DNA of 64,000 bases from Chryseobacterium sp. H1D6B (GTDB lineage Bacteria; Bacteroidota; Bacteroidia; Flavobacteriales; Weeksellaceae): NCBI RefSeq assembly GCF_029892445.1, contig NZ_JARXVJ010000001.1, forward strand, positions 3,534,001 to 3,598,000, in the 5' to 3' direction. Positions within the stretch are counted from its first letter, which is position 1; every line of letters begins with the position of its first letter. Positions 1-8,282 of this stretch are shown in pieces. A model generated the notes under the pieces. The model was not told where the DNA came from and did not search any database. It worked only from the letters and a program-made list of their open reading frames with translations. Both the position numbers and the translations under genes were made by a program.

Positions 1-2
1 AT

Positions 3-602
3 CTTGGTGTTATTCACAGAGGATTCTCTACCTACCAAAAAACGAAATACAGAAATAATCCGAACTGGCAGATTGCTTTAGATTTCAAAAGCCAGTTTCC
101 CAATATTCCTATGCTGATCGATCCCTCTCACATCTGTGGAAACAGAACTGGGCTGGCGGATATTACACAGGAAGCAATGAATGTAGGCTACCAGGGAGCA
201 ATTATAGAATCTCACTGTAATCCGGATGAAGCTTGGAGTGATGCTTCACAGCAGATCACGCCAGAGGTATTGGCTGAATTGATCTCTAATTTAAAAATAA
301 GAAATACTGGATTAGCAGGATTTGAAGGTGAAATGGGAAGACACAGAACATTAATCTCTGATCTTGATTTCCAGTTGATCGAGCTTCTTTCCCAGAGAAT
401 GAAGATTTCAGAAAAAATAGGTAAGCTTAAAAAAGAGAACGATATTGCCATTTTCCAGCCTGAACGTTGGAAAGTAATTACTGAATATGCAGGTCAGAAA
501 GCCAAAGAAACAGGAATGTCTCAGGATTTTATCGAGAAAGTTTTCAAAGCAATCCACGAAGAATCTATTGAAGTACAAAATAATATCATGATAGACAGGT
601 AA
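3..602 (+). CDS. DAHP synthase / chorismate mutase (type II) bifunctional enzyme, 5'-truncated
   Basis: Only the last 199 codons lie in the window; the open frame runs back to the left edge, so the start is outside. The first part (LGVIHRGFSTY ... IDPSHICGNRTGL ... ESHCNPDEAWSDA) is the C-terminal end of a class I DAHP synthase barrel. A chorismate mutase AroQ helix set follows from about visible residue 118 (LDFQLIELLSQRMKISEKIG, then a second helix with QPERW). The fusion makes DAHP at the entry to the shikimate pathway and converts chorismate to prephenate, which lets the mutase domain act in feedback control. A perfect 10-bp hairpin follows the stop codon. The family call is firm; the truncation is a window effect. 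Confidence 0.93.
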   Translation, partial: LGVIHRGFSTYQKTKYRNNPNWQIALDFKSQFPNIPMLIDPSHICGNRTGLADITQEAMNVGYQGAIIESHCNPDEAWSDASQQITPEVLAELISNLKIRNTGLAGFEGEMGRHRTLISDLDFQLIELLSQRMKISEKIGKLKKENDIAIFQPERWKVITEYAGQKAKETGMSQDFIEKVFKAIHEESIEVQNNIMIDR

Positions 603-609
603 AAGAGAT

Positions 610-640
610 AGGGCTTAGATTTTCTAAGCCCTAAATTCTT
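610..640 (+). terminator. Hairpin after the DAHP synthase/chorismate mutase gene
   Basis: A perfect 10-bp stem (610-619 with 623-632, AGGGCTTAGA/TCTAAGCCCT) has a 3-nt loop and ends 27 bases before the rsgA start. The T-run after it is weak, so it could be a terminator or an attenuating structure. Confidence 0.55.
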
Positions 641-647
641 ATATTTG
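640..647 (+). promoter_or_regulatory. -7 element of rsgA
   Basis: TATATTTG matches the Bacteroidetes -7 consensus TAnnTTTG. It ends only 11 bases before the rsgA ATG (659), so the 5' UTR should be very short or nearly absent. Confidence 0.6.
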
Positions 648-658
648 CACCATATAAT

Positions 659-1585
659 ATGAAAGGAAAAATCATTAAATCTACAGGAAGCTGGTATCAG
701 GTTTTGGAAACGGGAACTGATAAAATTTTCGAGGCCAGAATTCGCGGCAAATTTAAATTAATTAAAACCAGGCTTACCAATCCGCTTGCTGTAGGAGATT
801 TTGTGGAATTTCAACTGGAACAGGATGATGTTGCATGGATTACAAAAATAGACCCGCGCAGAAATTATCTTATCCGGAAGTCTGTCAACCTTTCAAAAGA
901 AGCCCACATTATTGCATCCAATATTGACCTGGCATGTTTTATTTTTACTCTGAAACATCCCGAAACATCTCTAGGTTTCTTAGACAGATTTCTGGCCTGC
1001 TGCGAAGCGTACAACATAGCGCCATTGATTTTGTTTAATAAAATGGATGTATTGAATGATGATGAAATAGAACTTGTAAAAGATATAGAATTTCTTTATC
1101 AGGAAATAGGATACAGCACTTTATCTATTTCTTCCTATTCTAAACTTAATTTAGAAGATCTGAAAAATCTGCTGAAAGACAGAACTTCTGTTTTCTTTGG
1201 ACATTCCGGCTGTGGAAAATCTACTTTAGTGAATGCCTTACAGCCAGGATTAAATTTAAAGACCTCTGAAATATCAGATACCCATCTTAAAGGAAAACAT
1301 ACCACCACTTTTGCTCAAATGCACTTTTGGGATTTTGGCGGAAACGTTATTGATACTCCTGGAGTAAGAGAGTTTGCGATGATCGATATAGAAAAAGAAG
1401 AAGTACAGCATTATTTCCCTGAAATTTTCAGAAAAAGAAAAGAATGTAAGTTTCACAACTGTCTTCATGTTAATGAACCGAAGTGTGCCGTTCTTGATTC
1501 TTTAGAGACTGGAGAGATTCAGCATTCAAGATATTCTACCTATATAAAATTGATGGACGAGGCGGAAGAAGCTGCCCAAAAATAA
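659..1585 (+). CDS. rsgA: Ribosome small subunit-dependent GTPase RsgA
   Basis: 308 aa, normal length. It has the circularly permuted GTPase order of this family: an N-terminal OB fold (about 1-70), then NKMD (G4, near residue 127), GHSGCGKST (G1/P-loop, near 181) and DTPG (G3, near 232). A C-terminal zinc motif with Cys-x4-Cys-x-His-x6-Cys spacing (CKFHNCLHVNEPKC) follows. RsgA binds the 30S subunit late in assembly and uses GTP hydrolysis to help mature the decoding centre. It is a single-gene unit here, with its own promoter and a terminator-like hairpin at 1618-1639. Confidence 0.97.
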   Translation: MKGKIIKSTGSWYQVLETGTDKIFEARIRGKFKLIKTRLTNPLAVGDFVEFQLEQDDVAWITKIDPRRNYLIRKSVNLSKEAHIIASNIDLACFIFTLKHPETSLGFLDRFLACCEAYNIAPLILFNKMDVLNDDEIELVKDIEFLYQEIGYSTLSISSYSKLNLEDLKNLLKDRTSVFFGHSGCGKSTLVNALQPGLNLKTSEISDTHLKGKHTTTFAQMHFWDFGGNVIDTPGVREFAMIDIEKEEVQHYFPEIFRKRKECKFHNCLHVNEPKCAVLDSLETGEIQHSRYSTYIKLMDEAEEAAQK

Positions 1586-1610
1586 ATCAAAATAAGATAA
1601 ACGAAATATA

Positions 1611-1655
1611 ATATACGCCTGTTTTATTTATTAAACAGGTGGTGTATTTTATTTA
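1611..1655 (+). terminator. rsgA terminator
   Basis: Stem CCTGTTT (1618-1624) pairs with AAACAGG (1633-1639), with further outer pairing (ATAC with GTAT), followed by a T-rich stretch. Confidence 0.7.
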
Positions 1656-1704
1656 AGTAATTCAAGGGATAGGAATTAGAAGAATAATTTGCAAAATGCC
1701 GATC

Positions 1705-1730
1705 AATAAAAAACCCAGCCGAAGCTGGGT
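1705..1730 (-). terminator. Minus-strand UUCG-loop terminator, part of a possible small RNA
   Basis: Read on the minus strand this is ACCCAGC-TTCG-GCTGGGT followed by TTTTTTA, a classic intrinsic terminator with a UUCG tetraloop. No minus-strand ORF ends here: the neighbours rsgA and ndk are both on the plus strand. The 1586-1908 gap therefore contains an rsgA terminator, this reverse terminator, and the 1731-1759 element just upstream of it. A short minus-strand transcript (roughly 1705-1865) would explain it; this is inference. Confidence 0.55.
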
Positions 1731-1759
1731 AAAAACTAATAACCATGAAAACTCAAATT
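1731..1759. repeat. Conserved 29-bp intergenic element, copy 1
   Basis: The element has core ACTAATAACCAT and matches 25 of 29 positions with a second copy at 5095-5123. It directly abuts the minus-strand UUCG terminator. An ATG inside it opens a 37-codon frame, but copy 2 has ATA at that place, which argues against a leader peptide. Its function is unknown. Confidence 0.5.
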
Positions 1760-1877
1760 AAACATGAGAATCGGAATAGAATAAACAATTACTGTGCCAA
1801 CATGAGTTCATCATTTCTTAATAAAAGTTATTTTTATGTTAAAGAATATTTAAAATAAAAACAAAAGATATTTTTTG

Positions 1878-1885
1878 TAATTTTG
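1878..1885 (+). promoter_or_regulatory. -7 element of ndk
   Basis: TAATTTTG fits TAnnTTTG exactly and lies 23 bases before the ndk ATG. Confidence 0.65.
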
Positions 1886-1908
1886 CGCCATTAAAAAAAT
1901 ATACAGTT

Positions 1909-2325
1909 ATGTCTAAGATTACATTTACGATGATTAAGCCGGATGCTGTTGCAGACGGGCATATTGGAGCTATATTAGGTAAGATTTCAGAAGGAGGTTT
2001 TAAGATTAAAGCTTTGAAATTGACGCAACTTACTGTTGCTGATGCCAAAAAATTCTATGAGGTACATGCTGAAAGACCATTTTATGGAGAATTAGTAGAA
2101 TTCATGAGTTCTGGGCCAATCGTAGCTGCAGTATTGGAAAAAGATAATGCAGTTGAAGATTTCAGAACACTTATCGGTGCTACTAATCCAGCTGAAGCTG
2201 CAGAAGGAACTATCAGAAAGATGTTTGCTAGAAGCATTGGAGAAAATGCAGTTCACGGTTCAGATTCTGACGAGAATGCATTAATCGAAGCTCAATTCCA
2301 TTTTTCAGGAAGAGAAATTTTCTAA
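1909..2325 (+). CDS. ndk: Nucleoside diphosphate kinase
   Basis: 138 aa, close to the usual length of about 140. The N-terminal [16 protein letters not shown] motif is the family signature, and the catalytic phospho-histidine is in ENAVHGSDS (near residue 116). The enzyme transfers the gamma phosphate of ATP to NDPs through that histidine and balances the NTP pools in the cytoplasm. It is monocistronic, between an exact TAnnTTTG promoter element and a strong terminator. The GTIRKMFA segment differs slightly from the common GTIRGDF, which is ordinary variation. Confidence 0.97.
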   Translation: MSKITFTMIKPDAVADGHIGAILGKISEGGFKIKALKLTQLTVADAKKFYEVHAERPFYGELVEFMSSGPIVAAVLEKDNAVEDFRTLIGATNPAEAAEGTIRKMFARSIGENAVHGSDSDENALIEAQFHFSGREIF

Positions 2326-2350
2326 TTAAAAAATTTCTTCAAAATAATAA

Positions 2351-2380
2351 ATCCAGAGTATATACTCTGGATTTTTTTTG
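2351..2380 (+). terminator. ndk terminator
   Basis: A 10-bp perfect stem, ATCCAGAGTA (2351-2360) with TACTCTGGAT (2363-2372), is followed by a run of T. Confidence 0.9.
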
Positions 2381-2480
2381 TTTTTATAGTTTAATAATGT
2401 GACATTTCGGCATAAAAAATAACTTTTGTCAGAATTTTCTATATTTTTTTAATTATTTATGTTTCGGTTAAAATGTCAGT

Positions 2481-4325
2481 TTATAAGTTGTTTTCTACTG
2501 CACCTACCTTCTCTCGATACAGTTCAATAGGCTTATCCAGCAAAACGGCAATAACTGTCATATTTTTATCCAGTCTTTCTTTGGGCACATCAATATAAAT
2601 AATTCCCGGCCTGTCACTCCAATACAATTTGTTATAAATATGATGTTCTATCATAGAACCGTCGCCCACAATTCGTATTCTTGATATTCCGTTTTTTATC
2701 CCCTTTAAAGCAACCGGTCCGGTAGGAATGCCCTCCACGAAAAGATAAAGAGTCTGCCTGTCTTTAGAAAGAGCACTTAAACCTGAATAATGTCCATCCG
2801 GAAGTCCCTTTCCGGTTTCAAAAAGAGCTTCGGCATGCTTGCTGATCCACTCCAGGGTTTCAGGATTTGTTTTAGGCGTTTTGCTTATTTTCATATCCAG
2901 ACCGTCACCTGTTAATCCTGAATTGTTGAATAGATTATTTCCGTCATGCAGCTGGTCTGCGATTTCATAAATACTCTTTTTTGCGGCAGTATTTTCTAAA
3001 ATCTCAGAAAGTGAAAGATTGTCTTTTTTAATATACTTAGAAAATTTTATTTCTTTGGTGAAGCTCAATTCAGCTACTGTGACATCTTGGTCAAATTTTA
3101 CATTTGAAAAATCTAAAGTCAGAGTATTGTTATTATCAGTTTTAAAATTGACTTTTCCCCTGGGATCCCCAATGATTCTTGCAGTGCTGGGTGCAGACTG
3201 CAGGCCATAGATTTTGGTGAAATCCTTTGCTTCTTCCAGATAAATAAATAATTTTTTACCGTCTTTAGAAACTGCAGATTTTCCCATATAATTTTCAAAA
3301 GGAAGTCCGCTGCGTGTTCCATATACAGCCTCAGTATTTTTTGAAGTCCATCTGCCGAGATTTTTTAAAATTTCTGCCTGCTTTTCGGGAATTGTTCCGT
3401 CAGCTTTAGGGCCGATATCAAGCAGTAAATTACCTCCCATACTAATCACATCTGCTAAAGTTCTTACCATCATGTTAGGAGTCTTATAATTGTTGTCAAA
3501 AGGCTGATATCCCCAAGAATCATTCATTGTATAGCAAAGCTCCCAATATTTGCTCTGCGGTCTGATCACTGGGATTCCCTGCTCAGGCGTTTCATAATCT
3601 CCGTGGTTATTGAGTCTGGAGTTGATGATAATATTTGAATTGAATTTTCTTAAATTTTCTAATGTTTTAGGCGCATTCCATTCATCCGAAGTATGCTCCC
3701 AGTCGCCGTCAAACCATAACAGATCAGGATTATACAATGTTGAAAGTTCGTTTAATTGGGTTTGATAGTAGTTCAGGTATTGCTCCCAGCGTTTCGGATC
3801 ATTTTTCATTTCATACCGTTTTTTAGTCCGGGTATTTATATCATAATAAGGATGTCCCCAATCTGGAAGAGAGTAGTAAAGTCCTGTTTTCAGATCCGAT
3901 TTTTTCAGTTCAGCTACGAAAGGCGTTAGAACATCTTTTCCAGCCGATGAATTTTTTGGAATCGTAACCGATTTTTCTGCTTTAGAATCCCAAAGAGAAA
4001 TGCCGTCATGATGTCTTGTAGTAATCACTGAATATTTTGCTCCGGAATTTTTTATCAGCTTTACCCAGTATTCAGGCTGATATTGTGAGGCAGAAAATCC
4101 GGCCAGCTGTTTCATGTAATTTTCCTGATTGATATAATTATTGAAAAAAGACCAGGACTCTGAAACACCATTCACAGAATAAATTCCCCAGTGGATAAAA
4201 ATTCCAAGTTTTGCATCCTGGAACCATTCCATTTTTTTAGGATCAGATGACTTGTTTTGAGCCGTAAATGAAGAGGCTGTTATCATAAGAACTAAAGAAA
4301 AAGCCTTAGCAGTCCTATTTTTCAT
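2481..4325 (-). CDS. Alpha-L-fucosidase, GH29, with duplicated C-terminal module
   Basis: 614 aa with a signal peptide (about 1-22), so exported. The GH29 barrel starts at MEWFQDAKLGIFIHWG; the likely nucleophile Asp is in LLWFDGDW (near residue 206). It should release alpha-L-fucose from glycan ends by a retaining mechanism. After the barrel come two related beta-rich modules: TRSGLPFENYMGKSAVSKDG ... IIGDP (about 340-440) and TGKGLPDGHYSGLSALSKDR ... IVGDG (about 505-600). The second looks like a copy of the first, making the protein longer than a minimal GH29. It has no T9SS sorting tail. It stands alone, convergent to ndk, with no glycan-uptake genes beside it. Confidence 0.93.
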   Translation of the reverse strand: MKNRTAKAFSLVLMITASSFTAQNKSSDPKKMEWFQDAKLGIFIHWGIYSVNGVSESWSFFNNYINQENYMKQLAGFSASQYQPEYWVKLIKNSGAKYSVITTRHHDGISLWDSKAEKSVTIPKNSSAGKDVLTPFVAELKKSDLKTGLYYSLPDWGHPYYDINTRTKKRYEMKNDPKRWEQYLNYYQTQLNELSTLYNPDLLWFDGDWEHTSDEWNAPKTLENLRKFNSNIIINSRLNNHGDYETPEQGIPVIRPQSKYWELCYTMNDSWGYQPFDNNYKTPNMMVRTLADVISMGGNLLLDIGPKADGTIPEKQAEILKNLGRWTSKNTEAVYGTRSGLPFENYMGKSAVSKDGKKLFIYLEEAKDFTKIYGLQSAPSTARIIGDPRGKVNFKTDNNNTLTLDFSNVKFDQDVTVAELSFTKEIKFSKYIKKDNLSLSEILENTAAKKSIYEIADQLHDGNNLFNNSGLTGDGLDMKISKTPKTNPETLEWISKHAEALFETGKGLPDGHYSGLSALSKDRQTLYLFVEGIPTGPVALKGIKNGISRIRIVGDGSMIEHHIYNKLYWSDRPGIIYIDVPKERLDKNMTVIAVLLDKPIELYREKVGAVENNL

Positions 4326-4460
4326 ATTGGTTATTTTCAGTCTTTAAAAATAGATAAAGCAGCTGTAAAAATCATAGGGTACGGCGATAATTATCAGCCT
4401 TAAAAAATGAATTTTGATGAATCATATAAAAAGTTAAATTTACATGTATAATAACCACAT

Positions 4461-4952
4461 ATGAAAATGACTACTTTACTTTTACTTATCACCGCTGTGC
4501 TTACCGCCTTGATTGCCGGGCTTTTCTACGCTTATTCCTGTTCTGTAGTATTAGGATTAGGAAAACTGTCAAATGTAGAATATCTGAAATCTATGCAGTC
4601 TATTAACCGGGAAATACTGAATCCCGTTTTCTTTATGAGTTTTATGGGAACTGCTGTTCTGCTTCCTGTTTCTACATTTGTTTATCGCGCCCAGAATCCT
4701 GTCTTTATTTTTCTGTTACTGGCGACTGTAGTTTATCTGGTTGGTGTTTTTGGGGTTACTGCTGCCGGAAATGTTCCCTTGAATGATCAATTGGACAAAT
4801 TTGATATTGCTGTTGCAGCAGCTGAAGCGGTAAAGAGAATGCGTGAAAGCTTTGAAGCCAGATGGAATTTACTAAATAACATCCGGACTGCCTGTTCTAT
4901 AGTGACAGTCATTCTTGTAATCTGTGCCTGTATTTGGAATAAGGTTGAATAG
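4461..4952 (+). CDS. DUF1772 family integral membrane protein
   Basis: 163 aa with four hydrophobic segments (about 4-30, 52-72, 80-100, 140-160), so an inner-membrane protein. The spacing of NPVFFMSFMG, NVPLND and ARWNLLNNIRTACS fits the DUF1772/anthrone-oxygenase-like family. That family's fungal members act on polyketides, but the bacterial members have no established role. It is divergent from the fucosidase gene and monocistronic. No function is proposed. Confidence 0.8.
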   Translation: MKMTTLLLLITAVLTALIAGLFYAYSCSVVLGLGKLSNVEYLKSMQSINREILNPVFFMSFMGTAVLLPVSTFVYRAQNPVFIFLLLATVVYLVGVFGVTAAGNVPLNDQLDKFDIAVAAAEAVKRMRESFEARWNLLNNIRTACSIVTVILVICACIWNKVE

Positions 4953-5094
4953 AATATTTTTCGTTAAATTCTAATATACAGTAAAAATACGCAATTGAAG
5001 ATTCAGTATTTATACGGATGCCTGGTATGTGATTTTATTTACATCTTTACGTCAGTATTAAAGAAAGGAATTTAAGCATTCAGTCTTCAAAAAA

Positions 5095-5123
5095 AAAAAC
5101 TAATAACCATAAAGGCTTAAATT
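5095..5123. repeat. Conserved 29-bp intergenic element, copy 2
   Basis: It shares the core ACTAATAACCAT and flanks with 1731-1759 (25 of 29 identical). It lies just beyond the rpe terminator on the minus strand. The 4953-5178 gap otherwise holds AT-rich sequence only. Confidence 0.5.
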
Positions 5124-5127
5124 ATTA

Positions 5128-5160
5128 CAAGAAAAGGCAGCTGAAAAGCTGCCTTTTTTA
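5128..5160 (-). terminator. rpe terminator
   Basis: AAAAGGCAGC (5132-5141) pairs perfectly with GCTGCCTTTT (5148-5157). On the minus strand the hairpin ends in CTTTTCTT; on the plus strand it is followed by six T, so it may work both ways. Confidence 0.85.
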
Positions 5161-5178
5161 TTGATGTGTATTGATATT

Positions 5179-5829
5179 TTAAATTTTTAAAAGCTCAATA
5201 GTTCTCTCAGGGCTTTCAGAAGAGAAAACTGCATTGCCGGCAACCAGAACATCAGCTCCAGCCTCAAAAAGTTTAGAAGCATTATCTAAATTTACGCCTC
5301 CGTCTACTTCAATAAGAGCAGTAGAATTGTTGCTTAGGATAAGATCTTTGGTTTCTGCGATTTTCTTGTAGGTATTTTCAATGAATTTCTGGCCTCCAAA
5401 TCCTGGATTTACACTCATTAATAATACCAGATCTACATCAGCAATAATATCTTCAAGCATCAGAACCGGTGTAGAGGGATTTAACACAACTCCTGCTTTA
5501 GCTCCTTTGCTCTGGATAAGGTTGATGGTTCTGTGAAGATGTATACATGCTTCATAATGTATAGAAACTAAATCGGCACCGTATTCGATGAATTCTTCAA
5601 CATATTTTTCAGGTTCTAAGATCATTAAATGAACATCTACGAATTTCTTGGCATGCTGCTGGATTGTTTTCATGACAGGGAAACCGAAAGAAATATTAGG
5701 AACAAACCTTCCGTCCATTACATCAATATGCAGCCAGTCTGCCTGAGAATTATTCAGCATCTCAATATCTCTTTGCAGGTTCCCAAAGTCTGCAGATAGA
5801 AGGGAAGGAGCAATAAGCTTAGTTTTCAT
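5179..5829 (-). CDS. rpe: Ribulose-phosphate 3-epimerase
   Basis: 216 aa, full length. Family motifs of the TIM barrel are present: IAPSLLSADFGNL, WLHIDVMDGRFVPNISFG, VDVHLM, SVNPGFGGQKF and EVDGGVN. It interconverts ribulose 5-phosphate and xylulose 5-phosphate in the non-oxidative pentose phosphate pathway. The M42 peptidase gene ends 29 bases upstream on the same strand, so the two are probably co-transcribed, ending at the 5132-5157 hairpin. Confidence 0.97.
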   Translation of the reverse strand: MKTKLIAPSLLSADFGNLQRDIEMLNNSQADWLHIDVMDGRFVPNISFGFPVMKTIQQHAKKFVDVHLMILEPEKYVEEFIEYGADLVSIHYEACIHLHRTINLIQSKGAKAGVVLNPSTPVLMLEDIIADVDLVLLMSVNPGFGGQKFIENTYKKIAETKDLILSNNSTALIEVDGGVNLDNASKLFEAGADVLVAGNAVFSSESPERTIELLKI

Positions 5830-5858
5830 TTTTACTTTTTTACTTTCTATTTATTATA

Positions 5859-6935
5859 TTAATGATATTTCAATTTCATTTCCGGTTTTATCTGAAGGAT
5901 CGTTTCGTAAATTAATTGAATTACGTTTCCTACATCTTCTTTAGAGACCATTTCAACAGTGGTATGCATGTAACGCAGAGGTAAAGAAATCAATGCGCTT
6001 GGTACTCCGCCGTTAGAATGAGCAAAAGCATCAGTGTCAGTTCCTGTAGCTCTGCTTGCGGCTGCACGCTGGAAAGGAATTTTTTTAGATTTTGCGGTAT
6101 CAATAATTAATTCTCGGATTGTGTGGTGGACGCTCGGAGCAAAGAATATAACGGGCCCGTCACCACATTTCTGGTCGCCTTCTTTTTTCTTTTCGATCAT
6201 TGGAGTGGTGGTGTCATGCGTAACGTCTGTCACGATGGCGATATTGGGTTTGATCGTATCTGCAATCATATCAGCTCCATATAATCCGACTTCCTCCTGA
6301 ACAGAATTCGTAATGTAAAGCCCAAAAGGAATAGTCTTCTTGTTTTCCTTTAAAAGTCTCGCTACTTCTGCGATCATGAAACCGCCGATTCGGTTGTCCA
6401 GTGCTCTGCATACAAAGTAACGGTCGTTCATTTCGAAAAACTCATCCGGATAGGTGATCATGCATCCTACAAAGATTCCTAATTCTTCAACTTCTTTTTT
6501 TGAAATTGCACCGCAGTCGATAAAAATATTTTCGATTTTTGGAGTAGGTTCGTTTTGATTAGCACTTCTAGTGTGGATTGCAGGCCATCCGAAAACACCT
6601 TTTACAATTCCGTTTTCTCCATGAATATGAACTATTTTTGAAGGCGCAATGGTCTGGTCTGAACCTCCATTTCTGATCACATAGATCAACCCGTCATCTG
6701 TAATGTAATTCACATACCATGAGATTTCATCTGCATGAGCCTCGATCACAACCTTAAACTCAGCATCGGGATTGATTATCCCATAGCAAGTCCCATAATG
6801 ATCCACTTCAATGGTGTCCACATAAGGCTTAATGTAGTCCATCCAGACTTCTTGTCCCTTGTGTTCGTAACCGGTTGGCGATGACGTATTTAAATATTTT
6901 TCTAAAAATTTTAAAGATTTCTTTTCAAATTTCAT
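5859..6935 (-). CDS. M42 family metallopeptidase (glutamyl aminopeptidase type)
   Basis: 358 aa. The M42 fold is shown by the metal-binding VVIEAHADEISWYV (first His/Asp), RALDNRIGGF (bridging Asp), the VQEEVGLYGA glutamates, VTDVTHDTT and the C-terminal PLRYMHTTVEMVSKEDV (last His). No signal peptide, so a cytoplasmic aminopeptidase with two divalent metals, probably a large tetrahedral-type assembly like other M42 enzymes. M42 proteins are often labelled endoglucanase from early work, but the residues here are those of a peptidase. It is upstream of and likely co-transcribed with rpe. Confidence 0.92.
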   Translation of the reverse strand: MKFEKKSLKFLEKYLNTSSPTGYEHKGQEVWMDYIKPYVDTIEVDHYGTCYGIINPDAEFKVVIEAHADEISWYVNYITDDGLIYVIRNGGSDQTIAPSKIVHIHGENGIVKGVFGWPAIHTRSANQNEPTPKIENIFIDCGAISKKEVEELGIFVGCMITYPDEFFEMNDRYFVCRALDNRIGGFMIAEVARLLKENKKTIPFGLYITNSVQEEVGLYGADMIADTIKPNIAIVTDVTHDTTTPMIEKKKEGDQKCGDGPVIFFAPSVHHTIRELIIDTAKSKKIPFQRAAASRATGTDTDAFAHSNGGVPSALISLPLRYMHTTVEMVSKEDVGNVIQLIYETILQIKPEMKLKYH

Positions 6936-6986
6936 AAAAAGGAATGATTTTTGCGTTTAATTTTTGTTCTAATAAGCGTAAAAATA

Positions 6987-7691
6987 ATGAATTTTAGCAA
7001 GATTATTTGCCTTTTTCTATTCTTTTTTGGTGTCAGTGTTTTTGGCCAGAGGGATTCTATAATCGCAAAACCTTTAAGCCAGTACCCTCCGGAAGCATTG
7101 AAATTAGATGAGTTTGGAAATAAGTATTATTATGATGAAAGGCAGAAAGCCAAGATTTATGAAATAAACGGAGAGACAGTGGTTGTAATGGATGAACTGG
7201 TTTTGGTTAATAGACCGAAGTTCAACAACCAATTAGACAGGAATTATTACTATTTTCTGAATAAAAAACTATACAGGGTATATCCTTTATTTGTTACCGC
7301 CTTACAGCAGTACAGAGACATTCAGAAAGAAATGACAGATCTGGACAGTAAAGCGAAAAGAAAGTATGTGAGAGAAAGACAGAATATGCTGGCTGATCAG
7401 TATGAGAAACAGCTGCGTGATCTCACGACAACGGAAGGGCAGGTTTTTGCAAAACTCATGAACAGGGCTACCGGGCAGAATGTATTTGAAATTATAAAAG
7501 AATTAAGAGGCGGATGGAGTGCCTTCTGGTGGAATGTAAAAGGTAAAATGGCAGATATAGATCTGAAAGACCGGTACAATCCCCGTAAAAACAGAACTGA
7601 TGAATTTATAGAATCACTGCTGCAGTCCAATTGGAACTCGGGTTATCTACAGCCCTATCCTGGAGCGAGTGAATTTAAAATAGAAAGATAA
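6987..7691 (+). CDS. DUF4294 secreted protein
   Basis: 234 aa from the ATG at 6987, which begins directly with a signal peptide (MNFSKIICLFLFFFGVSVFGQ). An upstream in-frame TTG at 6951 would put 12 residues in front of the signal and was not chosen. The mature part matches the Bacteroidetes DUF4294 family: charged, with YYFLNKKLYRVYPL and GGWSAFWWNVKGKM. It is probably periplasmic or surface-exposed, with no known function. It is divergent from the M42 gene; its 3' end shares a bidirectional terminator with the Nudix gene. Confidence 0.85.
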   Translation: MNFSKIICLFLFFFGVSVFGQRDSIIAKPLSQYPPEALKLDEFGNKYYYDERQKAKIYEINGETVVVMDELVLVNRPKFNNQLDRNYYYFLNKKLYRVYPLFVTALQQYRDIQKEMTDLDSKAKRKYVRERQNMLADQYEKQLRDLTTTEGQVFAKLMNRATGQNVFEIIKELRGGWSAFWWNVKGKMADIDLKDRYNPRKNRTDEFIESLLQSNWNSGYLQPYPGASEFKIER

Positions 7692-7696
7692 AAAAG

Positions 7697-7726
7697 AAAT
7701 TCCTGTAAATATTTACAGGAATTTTT
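7697..7726. terminator. Bidirectional terminator between DUF4294 and Nudix genes
   Basis: A perfect palindrome (12-bp stem, 7697-7708 with 7713-7724) has T-runs on both sides. The Nudix stop codon (7713-7715) lies inside the stem. Confidence 0.85.
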
Positions 7727-8129
7727 CTTTTAATTTATCGAATACAATCTGATCTATTGGGAGAGGAAACGGATTATCTGGTGTGTCAATAGGTGTCCAT
7801 TCTGTTTTTTCAATGCAGGGATCCATAATCAGGAAGTCTTCTTCGTTTACAATGTTTACTATATAATATATGGTAAGAAGTTGCTCATTTTCTTTGAAAC
7901 GAGATACCAAAAAGTTTTCCTGGGTATAAAGATGTTCTATCACTTCTATTTTCACGTTCAGCTCTTCATCGAATTCGCGGTGCAGGCATTCTAACAGTCC
8001 TTCTCCGTATTCTAATCCGCCTCCGGGAAATTTCATAAGATGCGTTCCTGCATACTCTTCAAACAGCGTTAAAACCTTTTTATCTTTTACGGCGCAGGCA
8101 TAAACTCTGACGTTTATATTGTCTATCAT
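7713..8129 (-). CDS. Nudix hydrolase
   Basis: 138 aa with an intact Nudix box, GGLEYGEGLLECLHREFDEEL (near residues 37-57), including the REFDEE catalytic glutamates. Such enzymes cleave nucleoside diphosphates linked to another group; the substrate cannot be read from the sequence. No signal peptide, so cytoplasmic. The stop codon is embedded in the terminator shared with the convergent DUF4294 gene. The 8130-8282 gap beyond its start shows no clear feature. Confidence 0.9.
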   Translation of the reverse strand: MIDNINVRVYACAVKDKKVLTLFEEYAGTHLMKFPGGGLEYGEGLLECLHREFDEELNVKIEVIEHLYTQENFLVSRFKENEQLLTIYYIVNIVNEEDFLIMDPCIEKTEWTPIDTPDNPFPLPIDQIVFDKLKEKFL

Positions 8130-8282
8130 ATATAACTATTTTGTATAGCTAAAATAATGAATTTTTCTTACAAGATAAACGTAAAGCTGGAAAGAGCCTG
8201 ATTCATATAGAAGTTTTTAGAAAGATTACATTTTTTATTGTGCTCATTAATCTTTCATCTTTTAGCTCCCGTCCTACAGCTG

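Noticed and set aside
1745..1858. 37-codon frame beginning at an ATG in the 29-bp intergenic element
   Set aside because: The second copy of the element has ATA in place of ATG, and the frame lies opposite a probable minus-strand terminator, so a coding role is unlikely.
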